A program made the position numbers and the translations under genes. Under the pieces are notes generated by a model that was not told the origin of the DNA, made no database searches, and saw nothing but the letters and a program-made list of their open reading frames with translations. From Cryptosporangium phraense (GTDB lineage: Bacteria; Actinomycetota; Actinomycetes; Mycobacteriales; Cryptosporangiaceae), in NCBI RefSeq assembly GCF_006912135.1, contig NZ_VIRS01000052.1:1-40899 (forward strand): a stretch of DNA of 40,899 bases. The letters run 5' to 3'. This document shows positions 1-7,915 of this stretch, one piece after another (the stretch's first letter is position 1; every line of letters starts with the position of its first letter).

Positions 1-110
1 GCTGCGCTGCGCTGCGCTGCGCCGCGCTGCGCCGCGCCGTGCTGCGCCGTGCTGCGCTGCGCTGCGCCGTGCTGCGCCGCGCCGTGCTGCGCCGTGCTGC
101 GCTGCGCCGC
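1..110. repeat. Pentanucleotide GCYGY tandem tract
   Basis: Twenty-two consecutive 5-bp units of the forms GCTGC, GCCGC and GCCGT fill the window edge. The third and fifth bases are the only variable ones. The tract lies just 3' of the minus-strand lipoprotein gene and is cut by the window boundary, so its true length is unknown. Because the unit is not a multiple of three, all frames stay open and give meaningless Leu/Arg/Cys/Ala-rich reading frames. Such tracts can change length by slippage. No function can be read from it. Confidence 0.9.
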
Positions 111-129
111 GGCGCCGGGCGAGCTTGGC

Positions 130-570
130 TCAGTCGTGGCCGAACCAGTCGGGCTTCATGGCGGTGCCCGTGGTGCGGACTTTCGCGTCGTAGTCGATGC
201 CCCACCAGTCGGTGCCGATCAGGAACGCCCGGCCCGACGTCGGGTCTATCCCGTACAGGTCGGCCCGGTGCGTGGTGTCGTGCTCCGGCGGGAACGTGGT
301 CGTCTCGCACGACCCCGGCTTCACGGTCTTCGTCTTCGACCGGTCCCGGAACACCGCGTAGGACGCGTACGAACCCTCCGCGCACAGCGTGAACGTCGTC
401 TGCTCCCGCAACGCCGCCGGAGACGGGGCGACCGAGGAGGACGGCGACACGTCCGTGGTGATCGCTTCCCTGGTCTCCGGCGCCTGAGAGGAAACCGCCG
501 AGCAGCCGGCCAGAGCCACAGCTACAGCCACGCACAGTGCCGGCAACGCGAGCCTACGAACGGTGTTCAC
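130..570 (-). CDS. Putative lipoprotein, paralogue of the next gene
   Basis: A 146-residue secreted protein of unknown function. The N-terminus has Arg residues, a hydrophobic stretch and a lipobox LAGC with the acylated Cys at residue 23, so it should be anchored to the outer face of the membrane. A Ser/Pro/Thr-rich linker (about 24-55) leads to a small domain with two cysteines (63 and 88), the second in a PGSC motif, which could form a disulfide. A later YGIDPTSG segment and the spacing of both cysteines are matched in the protein encoded at 657-1082, so the two are tandem paralogues. I do not recognise a named family. Confidence 0.75.
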   Translation of the reverse strand: MNTVRRLALPALCVAVAVALAGCSAVSSQAPETREAITTDVSPSSSVAPSPAALREQTTFTLCAEGSYASYAVFRDRSKTKTVKPGSCETTTFPPEHDTTHRADLYGIDPTSGRAFLIGTDWWGIDYDAKVRTTGTAMKPDWFGHD

Positions 571-636
571 CCCACCGATCGTGCCAGCTCAATGCCCCGA
601 TTTGGCCACTTCCTGAGCAAATTCCCAGGCACTCTG

Positions 637-653
637 AGCGCTCACTGAGCGCT
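637..653. terminator. Short hairpin between the two paralogous genes
   Basis: AGCGCT-cactg-AGCGCT forms a 6-bp stem just 3' of the minus-strand gene that ends at 657. There is no T-tract. It may be a weak terminator separating the two paralogues, or it may be incidental. Confidence 0.3.
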
Positions 654-656
654 ACG

Positions 657-1082
657 TCACTCTGACGTCTCGTCCGGGTTGTCCACAGTTCCCGTGGCCG
701 ACACCTTTCCCGCCGCCTCGATCTCGTCGTCGCCGATCTCGAACGGCTTGGTGCCGTCGAGACCGTAGATCTTGATCTCGTAGGTCTCGTCGGCGCTGGC
801 GACCGGCTCGCTGACGCACTTGCCCGGCTGGGCGGTGGGCGACTTGGCCTTCGTCTCGGTCAGCACGACGTAGGCGGCGAAGTTCCCGGTCGCGCAGACC
901 TGGAACGCGGTCGCCGCGTCGTCACCGCCGGCCGCGTCGTCGCCGCCGTCGTCAGCGGACGCCGTGGTGGCGTGCGGTTTCGCGTCGGTCACCTCGGCCC
1001 ACGCGACAGAACCCCCGATGACCAGCAGGGACACCACGGACAACACGATCAACGGCCAGGACTTCGTACTCACGGCCCCCAT
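657..1082 (-). CDS. Putative membrane-anchored secreted protein, paralogue of the previous gene
   Basis: A 141-residue protein with an N-terminal signal anchor (about residues 9-29), an Asp/Gly/Ala-rich linker and a C-terminal domain. This domain shares the Cys-(24 or 25 residues)-Cys pattern, the PGKC motif and a YGLDG segment with the lipoprotein downstream. It has no lipobox cysteine, so the anchor is probably an uncleaved helix or an ordinary signal peptide. The start could be the ATG used here or the GTG three codons later (VSTKSW). The domain has no recognised function. The Asp-rich linker contrasts with the Ser/Pro linker of its paralogue. Confidence 0.7.
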   Translation of the reverse strand: MGAVSTKSWPLIVLSVVSLLVIGGSVAWAEVTDAKPHATTASADDGGDDAAGGDDAATAFQVCATGNFAAYVVLTETKAKSPTAQPGKCVSEPVASADETYEIKIYGLDGTKPFEIGDDEIEAAGKVSATGTVDNPDETSE

Positions 1083-1136
1083 ACTCCCCGGAAATTGCGT
1101 CGCGCAGGTGAATGTTGCTGCTCGATTAGTCGTTCC

Positions 1137-2624
1137 CTAACTTCCGCCCGGCAACCTCAGACCCGCGGCCCGCTCGGCCGCCATCCACGCCTCCACCGCG
1201 TCCGGCTCCCGCGGCAGGGCCGCGGACAGTACTTCCGCGCCGTCCGCGGTCACCAGCACGTCGTCCTCGATCCGGACGCCGATCCCGCGGTATTCCTCCG
1301 GCACGGTCTCGTCGTCGGGCTGGAAGTACAGCCCCGGCTCGACCGTGAGCACGTTACCGGCCGCGAGCACGCCATCCAGATAGGTCTCGGACCGGGCCTT
1401 CGCGCAGTCGTGCACGTCCAGCCCGAGCATGTGCCCGGACGCGTGCAGCGTCCAGCGCCGGTGCAGGCCCACCTCGTCGTCCAGCGACTCCTCGGCCGGC
1501 ACCGGCAGCAGGCCCCACTCGGCCAGCGCGCCGGCGATCACCTTCATGCAGGCCCGGTGGATGTCCCGCCAGGCGACGCCGGGCCGGATCACCGCGATGC
1601 CGGCCTGCTGAGCCGCCAGCACGACCTCGTAGACCCGGCGCTGGACCGGCGAGAACCGCCCGCTCACCGGCACGGTGCGGGTGATGTCGGCGGTGTACAG
1701 GTGGCTGTTCTCGACCCCGGCGTCCAGCAGGAGCAGTTCACCCGGTCGGCAGACGCCGTCGTTGCGCCACCAGTGCAGCGTGCAGGCGTGCGCACCGGCG
1801 GCGGCGATCGTGCCGTAGCCGACCGTGTTGCCGTCGTGCCGGGCCCGCAGCCCGAACACGCCGTCGACCAGCCGCTCGGACGACTCCCGGTCGGCCGGCA
1901 GCGCCCGGACGACGTCGCCGAAGCCCTGGATCGTCGCGTCCACCGCGTCGCGCAGCTGCGTGATCTCCCACGCGTCCTTGACCAGGCGCAACTCGCCGAG
2001 AGCGGCGGCCAGTTGACCGTCCCGCAGGCCGTCGTCGATCGCGTCCAGCGAAGCGTCCACCTGAGCGTCGTAGGAACGAAGGACGCGGGTGGCCGCGGGA
2101 TCGAGCTCGGCCAGCGCCTTCGGGAGCGCGTCGAGGGAAGCGCAGGTCAACCCGAGCGCGGCCGACCAGTCGGCGGCCGACCGCCGCGGACCGACCCACA
2201 GCTCACCGCCGCGGCTGCGGAAGAACTCGTCGGAGTCGCGGGACGCGCGGACGCGGACGTAGAGCGTGGCGCCGCCGGGGCCGGCGACGAGGACCGCGTC
2301 CTGCTCGTAGCAGGTGGTGAGCCAGGCCAGGTCGGAGCCGGGCCGGAACTCGTACGACGAGTCGTTGCTCCGGACCTTCGCGGTGCCGCTGGGGATCACC
2401 AGCGTCTCGCCCGGGAACCGCTCGGCCAGGCGGGTCCGCCGGGCCGCGGTGAACGGAGCCGAGGGCTCGCGGGACACGGCGGACGCCGGCGGCGCACCCC
2501 AGCCCGTGCGCATGAACTCGGCCAGCCGCTCCGGCACCGGGAGGTCGTGGCTCGCCGTCGTGATCGACGGATCGGCCTCGGCCAGCTCAGCCATCTCGCT
2601 GTCCGTTTCGGTGCTGTCGGTCAT
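1137..2624 (-). CDS. pepP: Xaa-Pro aminopeptidase (aminopeptidase P, M24 family)
   Basis: A 495-residue cytosolic metallopeptidase that would remove an N-terminal residue preceding proline. The N-terminal half (about 50-190) is the AMP_N domain, including GSDLAWLT. The C-terminal half is the creatinase-like M24 fold with all five metal ligands visible: Asp301 (LLLLDAG), Asp313 (TADITR), His398 (HASGHMLG), Glu429 (TVEPGL) and Glu453 (RIEDD). The ATG at 2624 is preferred because GAAGGGG lies upstream. The reading frame extends further 5', but that extension runs into the asnB promoter region. The gene is divergent from asnB, with about 110 bp between the two starts. Confidence 0.95.
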   Translation of the reverse strand: MTDSTETDSEMAELAEADPSITTASHDLPVPERLAEFMRTGWGAPPASAVSREPSAPFTAARRTRLAERFPGETLVIPSGTAKVRSNDSSYEFRPGSDLAWLTTCYEQDAVLVAGPGGATLYVRVRASRDSDEFFRSRGGELWVGPRRSAADWSAALGLTCASLDALPKALAELDPAATRVLRSYDAQVDASLDAIDDGLRDGQLAAALGELRLVKDAWEITQLRDAVDATIQGFGDVVRALPADRESSERLVDGVFGLRARHDGNTVGYGTIAAAGAHACTLHWWRNDGVCRPGELLLLDAGVENSHLYTADITRTVPVSGRFSPVQRRVYEVVLAAQQAGIAVIRPGVAWRDIHRACMKVIAGALAEWGLLPVPAEESLDDEVGLHRRWTLHASGHMLGLDVHDCAKARSETYLDGVLAAGNVLTVEPGLYFQPDDETVPEEYRGIGVRIEDDVLVTADGAEVLSAALPREPDAVEAWMAAERAAGLRLPGGS

Positions 2625-2736
2625 TCGCGCGCCCCTTCGATGTCTCCGGCCCGACGCTACCCGGTCGACCAGCGCGGACTCAGCCACTCTCCACCGCCGC
2701 GTCTGAGCGTGGCCGGGCGATGGAATGATGGGCGCC

Positions 2737-4668
2737 ATGTGCGGTCTGCTCACCTACGTCAGCGCCTGCGGCGATGCCTCTCAGCAGCGGGAGGGCCTGG
2801 CCCGCGCGCTGGAGAGCATCCACCACCGCGGTCCGGACGAGACCGGCGTCCGCGTCTCCGGCGACGACGTGGTGCTGGGCTTCAAACGGCTCGCGTTCAT
2901 CGACGTCGAGAACTCGCACCAGCCGCTGGAGTACGCCGACGGCCGGTACGTGATCACGTTCAACGGCGAGATCTACAACTACCTCGACCTGCGCAAGCAG
3001 CTCGCCGAGGTGGGCGCGAGCTTCGCGACCGAGGGCGACACCGAGGCGATCGTCGCGGCCTACCACTACTGGGGCCCGGAGTTCGTCAGCCGGCTGCGCG
3101 GGATGTTCGCGTTCATCATCTGGGACCGGTTCGAGCGCACCGCGTTCGCCGCCCGCGACCAGTTCGGCATCAAGCCGCTGCACTACACGGTCACCGGCCG
3201 GGGCATCTTCGTCGCCAGTGAGAAGAAGGCGCTGCTGCCGTTCTCGGCCGCCGCCCGCTCCGGCGACGCCGGCCTCGACCCGGCCGCGCTCTCGCACTAC
3301 CTGACGCTGCAGTACGTGCCCGAGCCGGGGACGCTGCACGTCGACATCGACCGGCTGGAGAGCGGCGAGTCGCTGACCTGGAAGCCCGGCCAGGAGGTAC
3401 AGCGCCACCGGTACTTCCGCCCCGACTTCCGCCCGACGCCGACCGACTCGCCCGAGCGGCTGTTCGGCGAGATCCGGGACGTGCTGCGCGAGTCGGTCAA
3501 CCTGCACCTGCAGTCGGAGGTGCCGCTCGGCGCGTTCCTCTCCAGCGGCATCGACTCGACCGCGATCGTCGCGCTGGCCCGCGAGTTCAAGCCCGACATC
3601 AAGACGTTCACGGCCGGCTACGAGGTCGACGGGTACTCCGAGATCACGGTCGCCGAGCAGTCGGCCAAGTGGCTCGGCGTGCAGAACTACCCGGCGCTGA
3701 TCACCGCGAACGACATGATGGACGCGCTGCCCCGGATCGTCTGGCACCTCGACGACCCGGTCGCCGACCCGGCCCTGGTGCCGCTGTACTTCGTCGCCAA
3801 GAAGGCGTCCGAGCAGGTGACCGCGGTGCTCTCCGGCGAAGGCGCGGACGAGTTCTTCGGCGGGTACGGCATCTACCGGGAGCCGCTGTCGCTCAAGCCG
3901 ATCACGTCGCTGCCCGACCCGCTGCAGAAGGGTCTGCGGGCGGTCAGCAAGGTGATCCCGGAGGGCGTGAAGGGCAAGAGCTTCCTCGAGCGGGGCACGA
4001 CCCCGCTGAACGAGCGCTACTACGGCAACGCGCGGATCTTCACCGAGGCCGAGAAGTCCGTGCTCATGCGTCAGTACGACCCGGCGGTCCAGTACACCGA
4101 CGTCACCGAGCAGCACTACAAGGACGCCGCCTACCTCGACGATGTCACCCAGATGCAGTACATCGACCTGTTCACCTGGCTGCGCGGCGACATCCTGGTG
4201 AAGGCCGACCGGATGACGATGGCCCACTCGCTCGAAGGCCGGGTGCCGTTCCTCGACATCGGCGTCTTCGACGTGGCCCGCAGGATCCCGCAGGAGCTGA
4301 AGGTCACCGCCAAGGGCGTCCGGAAGTACGCGCTGCGCCAGGCGCTCGAGCAGGTCGTGCCGCCGCAGATCGTCAACCGGCCGAAGCTCGGGTTCCCGGT
4401 GCCGACGCGGGTCTGGCTCAAGGGGCTGATGTTCGACTGGGCGCGGGGGATCCTGGCCGACTCGCGGGCCGGCGACCTGCTCGACCTGGCGTACGTCGAC
4501 CGGCTGCTGCAGGCGCACCGGGCCGGTGAGGCCGACAACTCCCGCAAGGTGTGGACCGTGCTGGTGTTCTGCGTCTGGCACGCGATCTTCGTCGAGGGAC
4601 GCATCGACCCGCGGCCCGCCCCGGCCGAGTCGGCGCTCCTCACCAAGCGGGCGGTGCGCCAGCGCTAG
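2737..4668 (+). CDS. asnB: Asparagine synthetase (glutamine-hydrolysing)
   Basis: A 643-residue enzyme converting aspartate, glutamine and ATP to asparagine. The start is set by the catalytic cysteine: after Met removal Cys2 (MCGLL) becomes the N-terminal nucleophile of the class II glutaminase domain. In-frame ATGs a few codons upstream would bury it. FNGEIYNY marks the glutamine site, and SSGIDST near residue 270 is the ATP-pyrophosphatase P-loop, with Ser replacing the more usual Gly in SGGxDS. SGEGADEFFGGY and the YIDLFTWLRGDILVKADR region complete the synthetase half. Length and order match actinobacterial AsnB. Its stop overlaps that of the convergent hydrolase gene in the four bases CTAG. 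Confidence 0.95.
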   Translation: MCGLLTYVSACGDASQQREGLARALESIHHRGPDETGVRVSGDDVVLGFKRLAFIDVENSHQPLEYADGRYVITFNGEIYNYLDLRKQLAEVGASFATEGDTEAIVAAYHYWGPEFVSRLRGMFAFIIWDRFERTAFAARDQFGIKPLHYTVTGRGIFVASEKKALLPFSAAARSGDAGLDPAALSHYLTLQYVPEPGTLHVDIDRLESGESLTWKPGQEVQRHRYFRPDFRPTPTDSPERLFGEIRDVLRESVNLHLQSEVPLGAFLSSGIDSTAIVALAREFKPDIKTFTAGYEVDGYSEITVAEQSAKWLGVQNYPALITANDMMDALPRIVWHLDDPVADPALVPLYFVAKKASEQVTAVLSGEGADEFFGGYGIYREPLSLKPITSLPDPLQKGLRAVSKVIPEGVKGKSFLERGTTPLNERYYGNARIFTEAEKSVLMRQYDPAVQYTDVTEQHYKDAAYLDDVTQMQYIDLFTWLRGDILVKADRMTMAHSLEGRVPFLDIGVFDVARRIPQELKVTAKGVRKYALRQALEQVVPPQIVNRPKLGFPVPTRVWLKGLMFDWARGILADSRAGDLLDLAYVDRLLQAHRAGEADNSRKVWTVLVFCVWHAIFVEGRIDPRPAPAESALLTKRAVRQR

Positions 4669-5438
4669 AGCTGGCCGTCCAGGAACTCGTAGGCCCGGCG
4701 GACGGCAATCTCCGGCGCGTCGACCTCCTCCGCCGGGGCCTTCCCGTGCCAGCCCTGCCGGATCGCCCACTCCATCGCCGCCAGCTCCTGGTGCTGGGCG
4801 CGCGCCTGGGCCGGCGTCATCGGGGCGCCGTGCCCGGGGACGACCGTCTGCGGCTCGAGCTCGAGCAGGGCCGCCACCGTGCCGGCCCATTCCAGCGGCC
4901 AGGAGTCCTCGAGCGACGGCGGGGCGCCGTTCTCGAGCAGGTCGCCGGCCAGCACCGTGCGGGCTTCCGGGACCACGACGACGAGGTCGTTGTCGGTGTG
5001 CCCCCGGCCCAGGTGACGCAGCTCGACGGTCCGGCCGCCGAGGTCGAGCGTGGCCTGGCCCGAGACCGAGCGGGTCGGGGCCAGCAGGGTCACGTCGGTG
5101 ATGCCGTCGATCGGGTACTCGGCCGCGATCTCGGTGACCCGCTCCGCGCCCCACCGCTCGAACCGGGCGACGCACTCGCTGTGGGCCCAGATCTCCGTGC
5201 CCGCGCCGAGCGTCGCGTTCCCGAAGACGTGGTCGAAGTGGTGATGCGTGTTCGCGATCTGCCAGGGCAGCGGCGTGACCCGGCGGATCGCGTCGGCCAG
5301 CTCGGACGCCTGGGCCGGCGTCGAGAGCGTGTCGACGACCAGGGCGCCGGTATCGCCGACGATCAGCGTCGCGTTGACGTCCAGGACCGGCTGGCGCCAC
5401 AGCAGCACCCGGTCGGCGACCTCGACCCACTCGATCAT
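4665..5438 (-). CDS. Metallo-beta-lactamase-fold hydrolase
   Basis: A 257-residue MBL-fold protein with the zinc motif THHHFDH (His65, His67, Asp69, His70), a further His in GRGHTDND, Asp in LAGDLLENG and His in VPGHGAP, so both metal sites look complete. There is no signal peptide, so it is probably a cytoplasmic thioester or lactone hydrolase rather than a beta-lactamase. It overlaps the upstream thioesterase gene by four bases (ATGA), which implies translational coupling. The pairing with a hot-dog thioesterase suggests the two act on related acyl-CoA or thioester substrates. The actual substrate cannot be inferred. Confidence 0.85.
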   Translation of the reverse strand: MIEWVEVADRVLLWRQPVLDVNATLIVGDTGALVVDTLSTPAQASELADAIRRVTPLPWQIANTHHHFDHVFGNATLGAGTEIWAHSECVARFERWGAERVTEIAAEYPIDGITDVTLLAPTRSVSGQATLDLGGRTVELRHLGRGHTDNDLVVVVPEARTVLAGDLLENGAPPSLEDSWPLEWAGTVAALLELEPQTVVPGHGAPMTPAQARAQHQELAAMEWAIRQGWHGKAPAEEVDAPEIAVRRAYEFLDGQL

Positions 5439-5821
5439 CTGGTGCCTTCCAATCGCGCGAGGAAGCGGGACCGATCCACCGCGGCGCGCTCGACGATGCC
5501 GTCGGCGATCAACTGCTCGCCCTCCCGCACGGTCACCGAGAAGCGCAGCGCCCGACCGTCCACCTTCTCCAGCACCGCGGTGGCGGTCGCGACCGCGCCG
5601 ACCGGCGTCGGCAGGCGGTGGGCCAGTTCGACGCGGACCCCGACCGTCGTCAGCTCGGACGGCAGCGACGACCGGATCGCGTCCACGGTCGCGGCCTCGG
5701 CCAGCGCCAGCACCCGCGGGGTCGCGAGCACCGGGACGTCACCCGAGCCGACGGCCGTCGCGGTGTCGGCGTCGGTCACCGTCAGGACGGCGGAACCGGT
5801 CAGGCCGAGCGGCAGGTACAT
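5435..5821 (-). CDS. FlK-like hot-dog thioesterase
   Basis: A 128-residue single-domain protein resembling the fluoroacetyl-CoA thioesterase (FlK) group of hot-dog enzymes. Visible features are the VPVLATPRVLALAEAA segment forming the start of the central helix, followed by strands rich in alternating Val/Ala and a terminal VERAAVDRSRF. Members of this group hydrolyse small acyl-CoA esters, and most are not specific for fluoroacetate. It is the first gene of a two-gene unit with the MBL-fold hydrolase. Its start borders the hairpin-repeat tract at 5841-5889. The family call is good; the substrate is unknown. Confidence 0.75.
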   Translation of the reverse strand: MYLPLGLTGSAVLTVTDADTATAVGSGDVPVLATPRVLALAEAATVDAIRSSLPSELTTVGVRVELAHRLPTPVGAVATATAVLEKVDGRALRFSVTVREGEQLIADGIVERAAVDRSRFLARLEGTR

Positions 5822-5840
5822 GGCGCAGAGCCTATTCGGC

Positions 5841-5889
5841 GCGGGCCCGAGACCCGCAGCGCGGGCCCGAGACCCGCAGCGCGGGCCCG
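5841..5889. repeat. 20-bp tandem repeat of a small hairpin
   Basis: Two exact 20-bp copies (5841-5860 and 5861-5880) and a 9-bp partial third. Each copy contains the inverted pair GCGGG...CCCGC around a 7-base loop, so the array can form serial hairpins on either strand. It lies in the divergent space between the thioesterase and sirtuin genes. Confidence 0.9.
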
Positions 5890-5965
5890 TTCACCGGGCG
5901 GGAGTAGGGTGCGCCCAGCGACCCCGGGGAAAATTCCGGGACTGACGTCCAGCGGACACGCACGT

Positions 5966-5990
5966 ACGGCTGGTACTCGACGGCTGGTAC
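5966..5990. repeat. Direct repeat ACGGCTGGTAC x2
   Basis: Two exact 11-bp copies separated by three bases (period 14), about 20-40 bp before the sirtuin start. They could be a regulator site or a recent duplication. No known consensus was recognised. Confidence 0.6.
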
Positions 5991-5993
5991 GCA

Positions 5994-5999
5994 TAGCGT
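5994..5999 (+). promoter_or_regulatory. Possible -10 element for a leaderless sirtuin transcript
   Basis: TAGCGT sits 8 bases before the ATG at 6008, and no Shine-Dalgarno sequence is visible. Transcription would then begin at or next to the start codon, which is common in actinobacteria. The -35 position holds TGGTAC, a poor match. Confidence 0.35.
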
Positions 6000-6007
6000 T
6001 TGTGCGC

Positions 6008-6778
6008 ATGAGGGACGGACAGGCGGTCGCGCGATGGATCGCGGACGCAAAACGGATAACCGCTTTGACGGGCGCTGGAATCAGTACCGATAGCGGCATC
6101 CCCGACTTCCGTGGCCCTAATGGGGTTTGGACTCGCAATCCGGGCGCCCAGCGCCTCTTCACGTTGCGGGACTACGTGTCCGACCCCGACATCCGGCGCG
6201 AGGCCTGGCAGATTCGCCGCGCCCACGCCGCCTGGACGGCGAGACCGAACGCCGCGCACTACGCGCTGGTCGATCTGGAGGCCACCGGACGGCTCCGGGC
6301 GGTGATCACCCAGAACATCGACGGGCTGCACCAGCTCGCCGGCACCAGCGAAGACCTGGTGATCGAGGTGCACGGCTCGCTGTACGAGGTCGAGTGCCTC
6401 TCCTGCGGGTCCCGGTTCGCGATGTCCGACACGCTCGAGCGGGTCGCGGCCGGCGACGAGGACCCGGCCTGCCTGCGCTGCGGGGGCATCCTCAAGGCCG
6501 GGACGATCTCGTTCGGGCAGCCGCTGGTGCCCGAGGTCTTCGCAAAGGCCCGGGCGGCGGCCGCCGACTGTGATCTGTTTCTCGCCGCCGGGACGTCGCT
6601 CTCGGTGCAGCCGGTGGCCGGCCTGATCGACGTCGCCAAGCAGCAGGGCGCGAAAGTCGTGATCCTGAACGCCGAGCCCACGCCGTACGACCAGGTCGCC
6701 GACGCGAAGCTCTCCGAACCGATCGGGAGCCTGCTGCCCCGGCTGGTGGGTGGGTCGCGCGCGGCGTCGGCCGGGTAG
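6008..6778 (+). CDS. Sir2-family NAD-dependent protein deacylase
   Basis: A 256-residue sirtuin that would remove acyl groups from protein lysines using NAD. It shows the NAD-binding GAGISTDSGIPDFRG, the TQNIDGLH motif, the catalytic His in EVHGS, a CxxC...CxxC zinc ribbon (CLSC and CLRC), and the late GTSLSVQP and NAEP motifs. Length matches bacterial CobB-type enzymes. The ATG at 6008 is chosen; the in-frame GTG two codons upstream is equally possible because no ribosome-binding site is seen. It is transcribed away from the thioesterase gene and followed 24 bases later by the PAP2 gene, possibly on the same transcript. Confidence 0.93.
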   Translation: MRDGQAVARWIADAKRITALTGAGISTDSGIPDFRGPNGVWTRNPGAQRLFTLRDYVSDPDIRREAWQIRRAHAAWTARPNAAHYALVDLEATGRLRAVITQNIDGLHQLAGTSEDLVIEVHGSLYEVECLSCGSRFAMSDTLERVAAGDEDPACLRCGGILKAGTISFGQPLVPEVFAKARAAAADCDLFLAAGTSLSVQPVAGLIDVAKQQGAKVVILNAEPTPYDQVADAKLSEPIGSLLPRLVGGSRAASAG

Positions 6779-6802
6779 GACGCTCGCTGTAACCTCGACC
6801 GG

Positions 6803-7915
6803 GTGATCGTGGAGGACATCGAAACCCAGCCGGAATCCCGCCACCGATGGGCTCAGCGCCGGGTGACGGTTCCGCTGTTCGCGGTCGCGTTCGCGGTCTG
6901 GTGGTACTTCGTCGGTCTGCCGACCGACCCGATGCTGGCGGCGGTCTGGCTCTGGCTGGGCACGATCGCGTTCCGGCCCGACCAGCCCTGGCACTACCAC
7001 CTCGGGTTCGCCCGGGACTGGGTGCCGATCGTCATCCTGCTCGTCGCCTACGACTTCAGCCGGGGCCTGGCCGACAACGACGTCGCGCCGCACGTCACCG
7101 AGATGATCCACGCCGACGAGTGGCTGTTCGGCGGCACGCTGCCGACCGTGTGGGTGCAGTCGCACCTCTACGACGCCAACCACGTCCACTGGTACGACGT
7201 ACTCGCGTCGTTCGTGTACTTCTCGCACTTCGTGGTGAGCCTGACCGTCCTGGCCGTGCTCTGGTTCCGCAACCGCACGCTGTGGGCCGCGTTCCTGCGC
7301 CGCTGGTTCACGCTGACCGCGCTCGGCCTGGCGACGTACTTCCTCTACCCGGCCGCGCCGCCGTGGTGGGCGTCCGAGCACGGGTACATCGCCGAGCACG
7401 TCGAGCGGATGTCGGGTCGGGGCTGGGAGGCGATCGGGCTGCACGGCGGGTCGAAGCTGCTGGCGGTCGGCCAGTCGATGTCGAACCCGGTCGCCGCGAT
7501 GCCGTCGCTGCACTCCGCGTTCGCGATGAGCGCGGTCGCGTTCTTCCTGTTCAAGGTCCGCAAGCGGTGGATCCCGCTGCTGCTCGCCTATCCGCTGCTG
7601 ATGTCGGCGACGCTCGTCTACACCGGCGAGCACTACGTCGTCGACGCGATCGTCGGCTACGCCTACGTCGGGATCGTCTACCTGGTCGTGTGGCTGGCCG
7701 AGCGGTGGTGGGCGCACCGGACCGGCCGTCAGGTCGGCGAGGCCGCCGAGTCCTACCTCCGGTCGGCCGCGCCCGGCGAAGCGTCCGGCTCCACGCCCGC
7801 GTCGGCCGAGGCCGGTCCGGCCGAGGCGGCGGAACCCGCCGTCGTCCAGTCCGCGCGCACGCCTTCCGACGCGTCCGATTCTGACGCTACGCGGCGAACC
7901 GCCGCCGGAAGCTGA
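6803..7915 (+). CDS. PAP2-superfamily membrane phosphatase/phosphotransferase
   Basis: A 370-residue multi-pass membrane protein with about six hydrophobic helices between residues 20 and 310. It carries the PAP2 signatures AMPSLHSAF and TGEHYVVDAIVGY, which supply the catalytic histidines. The overall layout resembles the inositol-phosphorylceramide-synthase-like (PAP2_3) branch, which acts on lipid phosphates at the outer membrane face. The C-terminal about 60 residues are a low-complexity Ala/Ser/Glu/Pro tail. That tail lies antisense to the last 163 bases of the convergent PH-domain gene, so one or both 3' ends may be recent extensions. The substrate cannot be called. Confidence 0.85.
   Translation: MIVEDIETQPESRHRWAQRRVTVPLFAVAFAVWWYFVGLPTDPMLAAVWLWLGTIAFRPDQPWHYHLGFARDWVPIVILLVAYDFSRGLADNDVAPHVTEMIHADEWLFGGTLPTVWVQSHLYDANHVHWYDVLASFVYFSHFVVSLTVLAVLWFRNRTLWAAFLRRWFTLTALGLATYFLYPAAPPWWASEHGYIAEHVERMSGRGWEAIGLHGGSKLLAVGQSMSNPVAAMPSLHSAFAMSAVAFFLFKVRKRWIPLLLAYPLLMSATLVYTGEHYVVDAIVGYAYVGIVYLVVWLAERWWAHRTGRQVGEAAESYLRSAAPGEASGSTPASAEAGPAEAAEPAVVQSARTPSDASDSDATRRTAAGS

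Noticed and set aside
39-648. Plus-strand reading frames starting in the pentanucleotide tract
   Set aside because: They are open only because the tract and the opposite-strand gene lack stops, and they read as Arg/Leu/Cys-rich nonsense.
972-3221. A 749-residue plus-strand reading frame
   Set aside because: It runs antisense to pepP and then out of frame in asnB; both have clear motifs and ribosome-binding sites.
2680-5430. A 916-residue minus-strand reading frame
   Set aside because: It is antisense to asnB and out of frame in the MBL-fold gene; the composition is Arg/Val/Asp-rich with no domain.
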